Assembly: GCA_036307825.1 (NCBI GenBank)
Contig: JAXJWW010000104.1
Span: forward strand, 10,768-74,767
Direction: 5' to 3'
DNA length: 64,000 nucleotides
Source of the DNA: RGIG9060 sp036307825
GTDB lineage: Bacteria; Spirochaetota; Spirochaetia; Treponematales; Treponemataceae
Of the stretch, positions 33,267 to 42,007 are shown piece after piece. The translations under genes and the position numbers were made by a program. The first letter of the stretch is position 1. Each line of letters opens with the position of its first letter. Under the pieces are notes generated by a model. The model was not told the DNA's origin and ran no database searches. It was given only the letters and a program-made list of their open reading frames with translations.

Positions 33267-35045
33267 TTATCGTAAGTAAACCATCAAAAGCATAATATCT
33301 GAAGAACGAATCCCAGAAATACGGTTTGCTTGACCTAAAGTTACAGGCCTAATTTTTTCTAGTTTTTGTCTTGATTCAGCAGAAAGCCCCGGAATTTTTG
33401 AATAATCAAAATTTTCTGGAATGTGGCAATTTTCCATTTTTTGCAATTTTGCAACTCGTCTTTCTTGCTTTTCAATGTAATGAGAATATTTATAGTCAAT
33501 TTGTGCTGATTCTAAAATTGAACTTTCGTACAAAGATTCATCAAATTTCTTTCCTTTTTGTAAAAATTCTAAAATCTCTGCTTTCTTTGCAATTTTATCC
33601 TGAACTTTTTGATACTGTGCATCAGATTTTAGTCCAATCTTCCAAGCTTTTTCTGTTAAGCGCTCATCGGCAGTATCGTGGCGTAATTGTAATCGATGTT
33701 CAGCACGAGCAGTAAACATTCTATAAGGTTCTTTTGTTCCCAAAGTTACCAAATCATCAATTAAAACACCGATATAAGCTTCGTTTCTTGCAAGAATCAT
33801 TGGTTCGTATTCGGTGCCTGATTTTTCAGCCTTAACCAAAAGACTTGCGTTGATTCCAGCCATCAAACCTTGAGCCGCTGCTTCTTCGTAACCTGAAGTT
33901 CCGTTGATTTGTCCTGCGTTAAAAAGCCCACTAACTAATTTTGTTTCCAAAGATGGATAAAGTTGAGTTGGTTCAATGTAATCGTATTCAACTGCATAGC
34001 CCGGACGAGAAACAACAGCATTTTCAAAACCAGGCAAAGTGCGTAAAAATCTATCTTGTACTTCTTCAGGAAGAGAAGAAGAAAATCCGTTCAAATACAT
34101 TTCTTCAGTTGCAAGACCTTCTGGTTCTAAAAATAATTGATGTCGTTCCCGTTCTGCAAAACGCATAACCTTATCTTCGATAGAAGGACAATATCGAGGC
34201 CCTACTCCACTAATTTTTCCGCTGTACAAAGGAGAACGACCAATATTTTCGCGAATAATTTGATGAGTTTTTTCGTTTGTATAAACAAGATGACAACTTA
34301 CCATTGGGCGCTCAATTTTCTCTGTATCAAAAGAAAATGGAACAACAACAACATCACCAAACTGTTCTTCAAGTTGAGAAAAATCGATAGAAGAGCGCAA
34401 AATTCTTGGTGGAGTTCCTGTTTTTAGTCGACCAATTTTAAAACCGATTTTTTCTAAAGATTCAGTTAAACCAAAAGCGCCGATTTCCCCAATTCTTCCG
34501 TGAGGTGCATCGTATTCTCCGATAAAAATTTTTCCACCTAAGAAAGTTCCTGTAGTAAGAATTGCAGCTTTTACAGGAATTTTTCTTCCTCGTTCTGTGA
34601 TAAGAGCAGTTAATTTTTTTCGACTAGAATTATCTTCATTTGTGATTTCTTCAACTTCGATACCAACAACTGTATCTTGCAAGGTATCAAGGTTTTCTTG
34701 TTTTTCAATAGTTTGACGAGCAAGTTCTGCATAGGCAAGTTTATCAGCCTGTGAACGAGGTGCTTGAACAGCAGGTCCACGACTTTTATTCAACATTCTA
34801 AATTGAATCATTGTTTTATCAATGATATGAGCCATTTCGCCACCCAGAGCGTCAATTTCTCTAACGATATTTCCTTTTGCAATTCCTCCGATAGAAGGAT
34901 TACAAGACATTCGTCCAATTGAGTCGATTGTTTGTGTAATTAAAAGAGTTTTTAAACCTAAACGAGCTGCTGCAAGAGAAGCTTCAATACCAGCGTGTCC
35001 GCCACCAACTACAGCAATATCAAATGAATCATAAAATCCAGCCAT
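33267..35045 (-). CDS. mnmG: tRNA uridine-5-carboxymethylaminomethyl synthase MnmG (GidA)
   Basis: MnmG, with MnmE, modifies the wobble uridine of several tRNAs. The protein of about 592 residues starts FDIAVVGGGHAGIEASLAAA (FAD dinucleotide loop), has GGIAKGNIVREIDALGGEM and ends with the helical C-terminal domain. The start is set at ATG 35045, giving MAGFYDSFD as in the family. The frame opens earlier at TTG 35081, but that TTG is the -35 box of a promoter (TTGCAT / TATACT) whose -10 ends 7 nt before the ATG. Leaderless mRNA is likely. Confidence 0.95.
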   Translation of the reverse strand: MAGFYDSFDIAVVGGGHAGIEASLAAARLGLKTLLITQTIDSIGRMSCNPSIGGIAKGNIVREIDALGGEMAHIIDKTMIQFRMLNKSRGPAVQAPRSQADKLAYAELARQTIEKQENLDTLQDTVVGIEVEEITNEDNSSRKKLTALITERGRKIPVKAAILTTGTFLGGKIFIGEYDAPHGRIGEIGAFGLTESLEKIGFKIGRLKTGTPPRILRSSIDFSQLEEQFGDVVVVPFSFDTEKIERPMVSCHLVYTNEKTHQIIRENIGRSPLYSGKISGVGPRYCPSIEDKVMRFAERERHQLFLEPEGLATEEMYLNGFSSSLPEEVQDRFLRTLPGFENAVVSRPGYAVEYDYIEPTQLYPSLETKLVSGLFNAGQINGTSGYEEAAAQGLMAGINASLLVKAEKSGTEYEPMILARNEAYIGVLIDDLVTLGTKEPYRMFTARAEHRLQLRHDTADERLTEKAWKIGLKSDAQYQKVQDKIAKKAEILEFLQKGKKFDESLYESSILESAQIDYKYSHYIEKQERRVAKLQKMENCHIPENFDYSKIPGLSAESRQKLEKIRPVTLGQANRISGIRSSDIMLLMVYLR

Positions 35046-35052
35046 AAAATTG

Positions 35053-35081
35053 AGTATACTAAGACTGACGGATAAATGCAA
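35053..35081 (-). promoter_or_regulatory. Leaderless-type promoter of mnmG
   Basis: On the minus strand: TTGCAT, 17 bp, TATACT, 7 nt, ATG at 35045. Confidence 0.65.
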
Positions 35082-35084
35082 TAA

Positions 35085-36434
35085 TTAGTGATAATTTTGT
35101 AAATTATTTAAATCTTCAAATTCAGGATGCTCAAAAGTAATATAACTTGAAGAATTTTTATCGATTATTGAAGTAATATCATTTATAGAATCAAATCCAA
35201 CTTTAGCATTATCCAAAGTTTGTTGAATACTGTTCAAATTGTTTTTTGTATCGTTTGCGTCAGATTCAATTTTGTTATTACTATTTCGGATTTCTTCCAT
35301 ATGAGTTGAAATTTGAGCTGCATTTTGAAAAATATCTTGAGAACTCATACTTATAACATCAGAAATGTCCCTAACAAGCTGTATGTTTTGTAATAATCCA
35401 TTACTTTTTTGGCTTGTTAAATTCAAGGCTTTGGTAATTTCTTCTACACCAACACAAACACTATTGATATTTTGGTCAATTTGATTAAAAGCATCACTTG
35501 TAATATCACTTGCTTGACTTGCATTTTGAATAAGTTCAATAATTCCTTTTACAAAAGAACCAATTTCTCTTGAACTTGTAGCAGAATCTTCGGCAAGTTT
35601 TCTAACTTCATCGGCAACAACTGCAAAACCTTTTCCCACATCCCCTGCATGAGCGGCTTCAATTTCCGCATTCATAGCGAGAATACTTGTTTGTTCAGAA
35701 ATTTTTCCAATTACATGAACCATTTCTTCGATTTTGTTTGCTTGTCGTTCAATTTCTTCAATTTGCGCAGATGAACTTTCCACTGCTTCTTTACCGGAAT
35801 TTGACAAAGAAAGCAAAAGTTCTGCGCTGTTATTTGTTTGAGCTGAAAGTTTATCTAACTGGTCAATGGCAGCTGTCATTTCGTGCAAAGCATCGGATGA
35901 ATTTTCTATCATCATAACTTGTGTTGAAATTTGAGAGTCAAGCATTTCGATATCACCACTAATTCCAACAGAAAGCATATTTGTTTTAGTAATTGAATTA
36001 TTTATCCCGTTAAGATTTTCAATAATAACATCAGAAGTTTTTTGAGTTGATTCTATTAAATCTCTGGCATCGCTTATTTCAGAAAGAGAATTTCTAGAAA
36101 TATCACTAAATTCTTTAGAAGCATATTTTTGATACGAAACAACATTTTCAAAACTGTTTACTGTTGTTTGAAAAGCTTGTCTAGTTGCAGAATATCCGTC
36201 AGATTCTAAAATATTAGTTGTTAAATCACCAGAAAGAATTTGATTTTCAGTTGGAGTTACAATTTTTACAGAAAGAATTTTTTTTATGTAAGAAACTAAA
36301 AGAATTATAGCAACGGCAAATGTAGAAATCCAAGACAAGAAAAATAATTTAAATGCAGAAAAAACAATTCCACCAACGAGAAATAAAATACTGAATATAA
36401 TCGTTAAAAGATTCTTTTTTTCCATAAAGGTCAA
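35085..36434 (-). CDS. Methyl-accepting chemotaxis protein without a periplasmic sensor domain
   Basis: The 449-residue receptor has two closely spaced hydrophobic helices (residues about 8-50) with almost no periplasmic loop. A long coiled coil follows, with the conserved signalling hairpin near residues 255-290 (AEIEAAHAGDVGKGFAVVAD, then EVRKLAEDS). It should pass signals to CheW/CheA but must sense at the membrane or cytoplasmic face. The start is uncertain between TTG 36434 and ATG 36425; GGAG lies 4 nt before the first and 13 before the second. It may follow proC but is separated from it by a terminator. Confidence 0.88.
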   Translation of the reverse strand: MTFMEKKNLLTIIFSILFLVGGIVFSAFKLFFLSWISTFAVAIILLVSYIKKILSVKIVTPTENQILSGDLTTNILESDGYSATRQAFQTTVNSFENVVSYQKYASKEFSDISRNSLSEISDARDLIESTQKTSDVIIENLNGINNSITKTNMLSVGISGDIEMLDSQISTQVMMIENSSDALHEMTAAIDQLDKLSAQTNNSAELLLSLSNSGKEAVESSSAQIEEIERQANKIEEMVHVIGKISEQTSILAMNAEIEAAHAGDVGKGFAVVADEVRKLAEDSATSSREIGSFVKGIIELIQNASQASDITSDAFNQIDQNINSVCVGVEEITKALNLTSQKSNGLLQNIQLVRDISDVISMSSQDIFQNAAQISTHMEEIRNSNNKIESDANDTKNNLNSIQQTLDNAKVGFDSINDITSIIDKNSSSYITFEHPEFEDLNNLQNYH

Positions 36435-36445
36435 GGTTCTCCTAA

Positions 36446-36467
36446 AAAAAGGCGTTCACACCTTTTT
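36446..36467 (-). terminator. Terminator of the pro operon
   Basis: On the minus strand AAAAAGGTG-TGAA-CGCCTTTTT forms a 9-bp stem with a tetraloop and is followed by more T, between proC and the MCP ribosome site. Confidence 0.75.
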
Positions 36468-36550
36468 CTATTATCGGAAATTTCTCCATTATCTATTAAC
36501 ATTATATATCAATATTAAAAAAAATCGTACAAAAAAATTTGATTTTAAAA

Positions 36551-37408
36551 CTATTTTCCTAAATCAACGGATTTATTGTAGGCACTTTCTACAGCAGAAA
36601 TTACAGCACTTCTAAAACCTTTTTCTTCTAAAGATTTTACAGCTTGAATTGTTGTTCCACCAGGAGAGCAAACAGCATCCTTTAATTTTGCAGGATGTTC
36701 TGAAGTTTCTAAAACCATTTGTGCAGCTCCTTTCAAAGTTTGGGCAGCATAAATATAGGCTTGATTTCGTGGCATTCCCAAAAGAACTGCGGCATCTGCT
36801 AAGGCTTCGATAAACATAAATCCATAAGCAGGACCAGAACCACTTACAGCAGTAACCACATCCATCAATTTTTCAGAAACTTGTTCAACTTTTCCAGCAC
36901 AAGAAAGAATTTCTTTTACAAATTCTACATCTTGTTTAAATTCGGCACAAATATTTTCTTTTGTACAAAGAGCAATCATTCCTTCGTTTACAGTTGCAGG
37001 AAGATTTGGCATAAGACGAACGATATTTTGTAATCCACCAGTAATTCCTGCTTGAATAGACATTTGTTCAATTTTTTCAATGCTTAATCCTGCCATAATT
37101 GAAATCATTACAGGAAGATTTTTTTGTTCAGATTTTGCTATGTTATTGTAAGAATCTTTTATTTGTTCTAAAACTGAAGAAAAAAACGCAGGTTTTACAG
37201 CCAAAATAATATGGCTACAATTTTCGATAATTTGAGCATTTGATGTTACAAAGTTTGCACCAAGTTCCAAAGCAAGAGATTTTGCTTTTTCTACATCGCC
37301 GTCAGAAAGCAAAATTTTTTCGCCACCAACTTTTTTAGCGATTGCTTTAATTAAAGCACCACCCATCATACCACAACCGATACAACCGATTTTTATTTCT
37401 TTGCTCAT
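36551..37408 (-). CDS. proC: Pyrroline-5-carboxylate reductase
   Basis: ProC performs the last step of proline synthesis, reducing pyrroline-5-carboxylate with NAD(P)H. The product of about 285 residues starts KIGCIGCGMMGGALIKA (Rossmann loop) and carries the C-terminal signature SGSGPAYGFMFIEALADAAV and SPGGTTIQAVKSLE. The ATG at 37408 is chosen because AAGG lies 9 nt upstream; a TTG three codons earlier is less likely. Last gene of the hypothetical-proA-proB-proC operon. Confidence 0.95.
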   Translation of the reverse strand: MSKEIKIGCIGCGMMGGALIKAIAKKVGGEKILLSDGDVEKAKSLALELGANFVTSNAQIIENCSHIILAVKPAFFSSVLEQIKDSYNNIAKSEQKNLPVMISIMAGLSIEKIEQMSIQAGITGGLQNIVRLMPNLPATVNEGMIALCTKENICAEFKQDVEFVKEILSCAGKVEQVSEKLMDVVTAVSGSGPAYGFMFIEALADAAVLLGMPRNQAYIYAAQTLKGAAQMVLETSEHPAKLKDAVCSPGGTTIQAVKSLEEKGFRSAVISAVESAYNKSVDLGK

Positions 37409-37433
37409 TTTTTTCAACCTTATAAAATTAAAT

Positions 37434-38234
37434 CTATTTTCCTAAAAACAAAGTTGCTTTTTCACTTCCGTCAGAAAGTTTTTGCAAAACCTGAGAATGA
37501 GAACCGTTTGCTAAAATCATTGGGATTCCGTATTCTGTTGCACGAACGGCAGCTTCAAGTTTTGTTGCAATTCCGCCAGTACCAAAAGAATTAGTAGCAC
37601 CAATAGTGATATTTGCTTTTAGTTTTTCTACATCATCAACTAATTCTACAAGTTTTGCATCTGGATTAGATTTTGGATTATCTGTATAAACTCCATCAAT
37701 ATCGCTAAAAAGCACAAGTAAATCTGCACTCCACAAAATTGCTGTTAGCGCACTTAAGTTATCGTTATCACCAATGCTGATTTCATCAAATGTAACAGAG
37801 TCGTTTTCGTTAATAATTGGAACAACACCTTCATCAACCAAAGTGAACAAAGTGTTTCGCATATTCAAAGTTCTGTGTGGGTCTAAAAAGTCTTCTTTTG
37901 TAAGCAAAAGTTGACCAATGTGATAACCGTATTGAGCAAAAGCTTTTCTCCAATGGTCCATCAATTCAACTTGGCCGATAGCACAAAGCGCTTGACGATA
38001 ATGAATATCTTTTTTTCTTGCCCATCTATCAATAGTAGAAACTCCTGCAACTTGTGCCCCGGAAGAAACAAGAACGATTTGCTTTCCAGCCTTAATTAGT
38101 TCAGCACATTGACTAGCCAACTGATTCATAAAATCTAAGTTGATTTTTCCATCTTGATTTGCAAGAGTATTTGAACCGATTTTTATAACGATTTTTCTAG
38201 CTTTTTCAAAAACTTCTTTTATTGAATTTTCCAT
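37434..38234 (-). CDS. proB: Glutamate 5-kinase
   Basis: ProB phosphorylates glutamate to start proline synthesis. At about 266 residues it consists of the amino acid kinase domain only and lacks the C-terminal PUA domain of the E. coli enzyme. Motifs: VIKIGSNTLAN, VLVSSGAQVAGV, NENDSVTFDEISIGDNDNLS and GTGGIATKLEAA. ATG 38234 is preferred; a TTG six codons upstream is also in frame. proA ends 18 nt before it, and the feedback behaviour is unknown. Confidence 0.94.
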   Translation of the reverse strand: MENSIKEVFEKARKIVIKIGSNTLANQDGKINLDFMNQLASQCAELIKAGKQIVLVSSGAQVAGVSTIDRWARKKDIHYRQALCAIGQVELMDHWRKAFAQYGYHIGQLLLTKEDFLDPHRTLNMRNTLFTLVDEGVVPIINENDSVTFDEISIGDNDNLSALTAILWSADLLVLFSDIDGVYTDNPKSNPDAKLVELVDDVEKLKANITIGATNSFGTGGIATKLEAAVRATEYGIPMILANGSHSQVLQKLSDGSEKATLFLGK

Positions 38235-38252
38235 ATTTATTTTGAACCTCAA

Positions 38253-39536
38253 TTAACGAGTATGTCCATCTCCATCAATTAAATATTTTGTAGTTGTAAG
38301 CGCAGTTAATCCCATGGGACCACGCACATGAAATTTTTGGGTACTAATTCCAAGTTCTGCACCAAAACCAAAAACTCCACCGTCTGTAAAACGAGTTGAA
38401 GCATTTACATAAACACTAGAAGCATCAATTTCTGACTGGAATTTTTTTGCATTACTGATATTTTGTGTAATAATTGCTTCTGAATGTTTTGTGTTATGAG
38501 AATTGATATGCAAAATTGCTTGTTCGATATTTTCTACAACTTTGATTGCTAAAATATTATCCAAAAATTCAAAACCAAAATCATCTTCTGTTGCAAGTTT
38601 TAATTTATCATTTTGCATTAAGTTCAAAGATTTGATGATTTCGTAAGAGTTGGCACAACAGCGAAGTTCTGCGCGATTATCAAATTTTTTTACAAGTTCT
38701 GGTAAAAATTCTTTTGCAATATTTTTATGAACTAAAAGAGTTTCCATTGCGTTACAAACGCCAGGTCGTTGAAGTTTTGCATTTTCTGCAATTAAAACAG
38801 CCTTTTGAATATCAGCAGTTTCATCAATAAAAGTATGGCAAACTCCGCTACCTGTTTCGATTACAGGAACTGTTGCTTTTTCTACAACCATTTTAATTAA
38901 GTTTGCACCACCTCTAGGAAGAACTACATCTATAAAACCCTTTGCAGTTAAAATTTGGTCAACTTCACTTCGTTCTCCAGAATCTGCAAGAGCAATTCCT
39001 TCTGGAACACCTTGATTTACATTATTTTTATCAAAAGCATTTTCTAAGCCTTCTTTAATTGCTTTTACAATAGCACGATTTGAATTTAAAGCCGAAGAAC
39101 TACCTCTAAGTAAAATTGAATTTCCACTTTTGTAAGCAAGAGCAAAAGCATCAGCTGTAACATTGGGACGAGATTCATAAATAATTGCGGCAACTCCAAG
39201 AGGAACTCTAACTTGTCTAATTGTTAAACCTTCTGGAGTTTTCCAACCTGCAATTTCTGAACCGATTGGATCTTCTGATTGTGCAACGATTTTTATACTT
39301 TCGATAATTCCGTCAATGCGTTTATCATCAAGAGAAAGTCTATCAACTAAACTTTCTGGAACACCTTTTTGGCGAGAAAGTTCAACATCGATAGCGTTTG
39401 CTTGTAAAATTGATTTTCGATTTTTGTCTATTGAAGAGGCAGCTGCAAGCAATCCTAAGTTTTTTTGACTTGCAGTTAGCTGTGAAAGTCGCTTTGCTCC
39501 CTCCCTTAAACTAACAAATACTTGGGATAACTCCAT
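38253..39536 (-). CDS. proA: Gamma-glutamyl phosphate reductase
   Basis: ProA reduces gamma-glutamyl phosphate to the semialdehyde. The 427-residue aldehyde-dehydrogenase-like protein has YESRPNVTADAFALAYKSGN, and the catalytic cysteine in QRPGVCNAMETLLV. The C-terminus DGGVFGFGAELGISTQKFHV is characteristic. GAGG precedes the ATG. It is followed by proB and proC and preceded by a conserved-looking 188-residue gene on the same strand. Confidence 0.96.
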   Translation of the reverse strand: MELSQVFVSLREGAKRLSQLTASQKNLGLLAAASSIDKNRKSILQANAIDVELSRQKGVPESLVDRLSLDDKRIDGIIESIKIVAQSEDPIGSEIAGWKTPEGLTIRQVRVPLGVAAIIYESRPNVTADAFALAYKSGNSILLRGSSSALNSNRAIVKAIKEGLENAFDKNNVNQGVPEGIALADSGERSEVDQILTAKGFIDVVLPRGGANLIKMVVEKATVPVIETGSGVCHTFIDETADIQKAVLIAENAKLQRPGVCNAMETLLVHKNIAKEFLPELVKKFDNRAELRCCANSYEIIKSLNLMQNDKLKLATEDDFGFEFLDNILAIKVVENIEQAILHINSHNTKHSEAIITQNISNAKKFQSEIDASSVYVNASTRFTDGGVFGFGAELGISTQKFHVRGPMGLTALTTTKYLIDGDGHTR

Positions 39537-39557
39537 ATTGTGCCTCTGTAAATAAAA

Positions 39558-40124
39558 TTAATAATTTGCTAAAAAGTACATTCCTAAAACTAATGCAACT
39601 CGAATTTTTTCTGTAGACCAAGTTTGTTCTTTTGGTAAACTGTGTAAGAACCACCAGAAAGTACCAAAACCCGGATCAATTCTTAATGCATATTCAGCAA
39701 AATCATCGCTTTTTGCAACAGAACCAAACATCAATAAAACAGCTTCGTTCAAAGTTTGCAAAACAGGAATATATGCTTGAGTATAATCTTTTTTGGATAA
39801 ACTTTCACAAATTGAATCTAATTTTAAAAGAAGTTGTTCTTTTATTGTTTCGTCACTTTTTTCAACCCAAGTTTTTTGAACAAGAAGTTTTAAGTTATTA
39901 TGAAAATGCATGAGCAACTTTGATTCAGTTTCAGATTTTTCATCTTCATTTCCTGAAATCAATAGAGTAATATCTTTTGAACCACCAAATTCCTTAGCAA
40001 TTACCATTGCGTTTTTTACAACTTCATCATTTTCTGAGGAATCTAAAAAAACTGCAAGAGCATCAAGGAGTTCTTTAGCGATATACTGTGAATAAATTTC
40101 GTTACTTTTATTTGTATTTTGCAT
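39558..40124 (-). CDS. Protein of unknown function, first gene of the pro operon
   Basis: The 188-residue soluble protein is mostly helical by eye, with no signal peptide or known motif; a tryptophan-rich stretch (FGTFWWFLHSLPKEQTW) lies near residue 155. It is 21 nt upstream of proA on the same strand. The ATG has no Shine-Dalgarno; TAGACA / TATCAA with 17-bp spacing ends 6 nt before it, so this is probably the leaderless first gene of the operon. Confidence 0.65.
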   Translation of the reverse strand: MQNTNKSNEIYSQYIAKELLDALAVFLDSSENDEVVKNAMVIAKEFGGSKDITLLISGNEDEKSETESKLLMHFHNNLKLLVQKTWVEKSDETIKEQLLLKLDSICESLSKKDYTQAYIPVLQTLNEAVLLMFGSVAKSDDFAEYALRIDPGFGTFWWFLHSLPKEQTWSTEKIRVALVLGMYFLANY

Positions 40125-40130
40125 ATATTA

Positions 40131-40159
40131 TTGATACTATTTTTATCGATTTTTGTCTA
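40131..40159 (-). promoter_or_regulatory. Leaderless-type promoter of the pro operon
   Basis: On the minus strand: TAGACA, 17 bp, TATCAA, 6 nt, ATG at 40124. Confidence 0.5.
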
Positions 40160-40247
40160 CTACTAAGGATTTTTGAAAAACCCTCGTATCCCTAAAATTA
40201 TTTCCCCACAACTTGTCATAAAAAAAACACTTTTTACAAGATTGTAC

Positions 40248-40342
40248 AAAAAGACGCAACCAGAAAATGACTCAAGATAGCATTGAACGAACGCAGTGAG
40301 TGAACCGCTATCTTCGAGGCATTTTTTGGCGAGAGTCTTTTT
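40248..40342. repeat. 95-nt imperfect inverted repeat element
   Basis: Outer arms AAAAAGAC (40248-40255) and GTCTTTTT (40335-40342), inner arms AAGATAGC (40274-40281) and GCTATCTT (40307-40314), with further pairing between (CAGAAAATGACTC against GAGGCATTTTTTGG). The apex is a GC-richer segment, GAACGAACGCAGTGAGTGAA. It fills the roughly 300-nt gap between the pro operon and def. It could be a mobile palindromic repeat or a structured RNA. No gene is evident in it. Confidence 0.6.
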
Positions 40343-40387
40343 GGAGAATTATTACTAAAAAGTATTTTCTTATATAAATACTATGTC

Positions 40388-40416
40388 TTGAAACTAAACT
40401 CTAGGTATGTTAAATT
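40388..40416 (+). promoter_or_regulatory. Leaderless-type promoter of def-fmt-PASTA
   Basis: TTGAAA, 17 bp, TAAATT, 6 nt, ATG at 40423. Confidence 0.6.
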
Positions 40417-40422
40417 TTACCT

Positions 40423-40971
40423 ATGCTAGAAATAATTAAATTAGATAACGAACTTCTTAGACAAGTGTCTGAACCTGTAAAAGAAGTAAATGATGAAATA
40501 CGCACCTTAATAAGCGAAATGTTTGAAACTATGGATGCCGCAGAAGGCGTTGGACTAGCCGCACCACAAGTTGGAAAACTTTTGCGACTTTTTGTTTTAC
40601 AAGCTGATGACGGAATTCGCCGAGCGTTTATCAATCCACAAATTATTGCAACCTCTGCAGAAACTTGTGAATACGAAGAAGGCTGTCTTTCTATTCCAAA
40701 AGCCTACGAAACAATTGTTCGTCCTGCAAAAGTAACAGTTCAAGCATTAAACGAAAACGGAAAACCTTTTACTCTAGAAGCAGATGGATTTTTGGCTCGT
40801 ATCATTCAACATGAATATGACCACTTAGACGGATTTTTGTATATCGATAGAGGCGACGAAGAAACAAAACAAAGAATCATCGAAACTTTTAACCGAAGAC
40901 AAGCTCGTAAAGCTGAAAAAGAAAGATTAAAAGCAAAGAAAGCTGCAAAAATTGCTGCTAAAAAAGGATAA
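40423..40971 (+). CDS. def: Peptide deformylase
   Basis: Def removes the formyl group from nascent proteins. The 182-residue enzyme has the three motifs: GVGLAAPQVG, EEGCLSIP (metal Cys) and QHEYDHLDG (metal His pair and catalytic Glu). It ends with a Lys/Ala-rich tail beyond the usual length. fmt starts 3 nt after its stop, so formylation and deformylation genes are one operon, as in many bacteria. Confidence 0.96.
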   Translation: MLEIIKLDNELLRQVSEPVKEVNDEIRTLISEMFETMDAAEGVGLAAPQVGKLLRLFVLQADDGIRRAFINPQIIATSAETCEYEEGCLSIPKAYETIVRPAKVTVQALNENGKPFTLEADGFLARIIQHEYDHLDGFLYIDRGDEETKQRIIETFNRRQARKAEKERLKAKKAAKIAAKKG

Positions 40972-40974
40972 ATC

Positions 40975-41988
40975 GTGCTAAAAATTGTTTATTGCGGAAG
41001 CCCCGAAATTGCAGCCCTTCCTCTAAAAGAACTTTTTGAAGATAAAACTCATCAAATTGTAGCGGTTCTTACAAATCCTCCAAGTATGAAAGGCAGAAAA
41101 GGAGATTTAGTTCCAACTCCAGTTGAAATGGTTGCGCGGGATTTTCAAGCTCAAGGAAGAAATGTAGAAATTCTCACTCCAGAAAAACTAGACGCTTCAG
41201 TTAGAGAAAAAATTTCTAGTTTAAATCCTGATATCTTAGTTTGTTTTGCCTACGGAAAGATTTTTGGACCAAAATTTTTGGAACTTTTTCCTATGGGTGC
41301 AATAAATTTACATCCTTCCTTGTTGCCAAAATATCGGGGATGTACGCCAGTTCCAGCTGCAATCTTAAATCAAGATAAAATTACAGGAATTACAATTCAG
41401 CGCCTTGTTCAACAAATGGATGCTGGTGATATTCTTTTGCAAAAAGAACTTGTTATCCAAGAAGATGATAATTCTGAAACAATTTTGAACAAAGCATCTT
41501 CACAAGGTGGAAAATTATTTTTAGAAGTTCTAAACCAAATTGAAAACAAAACTGAAAAACCTGTTCCACAAGATGAAAGTCAAGCAACTTATTGCAGAAT
41601 GTTAGAAAAGGAAGATGGTAAAATCGATTGGTCAAAATCAGCAAATGAAATTGACGCAAAAATCAGAGCCTTTTATCCTTGGCCTGGAGCATTCACAAAG
41701 GTTGGCGAAAATATCTTAAAAATTCACTCTTGTTCAGTTTTTGATATGGAAAAATTTGAAACTACAAATATCACAGTTGCAGATTGTTCTGTGCAAAAAC
41801 TTTCTTCAATTTCTGGAAAAATTCCGGGAACAGTTTTAGGAGTAGACAAATCTTGTGGAATTTTAGTTCAAACTGGAAATGGAATTTTAGTGCTAAAAAA
41901 TTTACAGTGGCAAGCAAAAAAAGCAATGAACTGGAAAGATTTTATGAACGGTTCAAAGCAATTTTGTAGTTGTATCTGTGGTCAATAA
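40975..41988 (+). CDS. fmt: Methionyl-tRNA formyltransferase
   Basis: Fmt formylates initiator Met-tRNA using 10-formyl-THF. The 337-residue protein shows INLHPSLLPKYRGCTPVPAAIL with the catalytic Asn/His, and DAGDILLQKEL, plus the C-terminal domain with WSKSANEIDAKIRAFYPWPGA. The start is GTG at 40975, supported by AAAGGA 6 nt upstream. It lies between def and the PASTA gene. Confidence 0.96.
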   Translation: MLKIVYCGSPEIAALPLKELFEDKTHQIVAVLTNPPSMKGRKGDLVPTPVEMVARDFQAQGRNVEILTPEKLDASVREKISSLNPDILVCFAYGKIFGPKFLELFPMGAINLHPSLLPKYRGCTPVPAAILNQDKITGITIQRLVQQMDAGDILLQKELVIQEDDNSETILNKASSQGGKLFLEVLNQIENKTEKPVPQDESQATYCRMLEKEDGKIDWSKSANEIDAKIRAFYPWPGAFTKVGENILKIHSCSVFDMEKFETTNITVADCSVQKLSSISGKIPGTVLGVDKSCGILVQTGNGILVLKNLQWQAKKAMNWKDFMNGSKQFCSCICGQ

Positions 41989-42007
41989 ATGATAAAATGA
42001 GGTCGTT

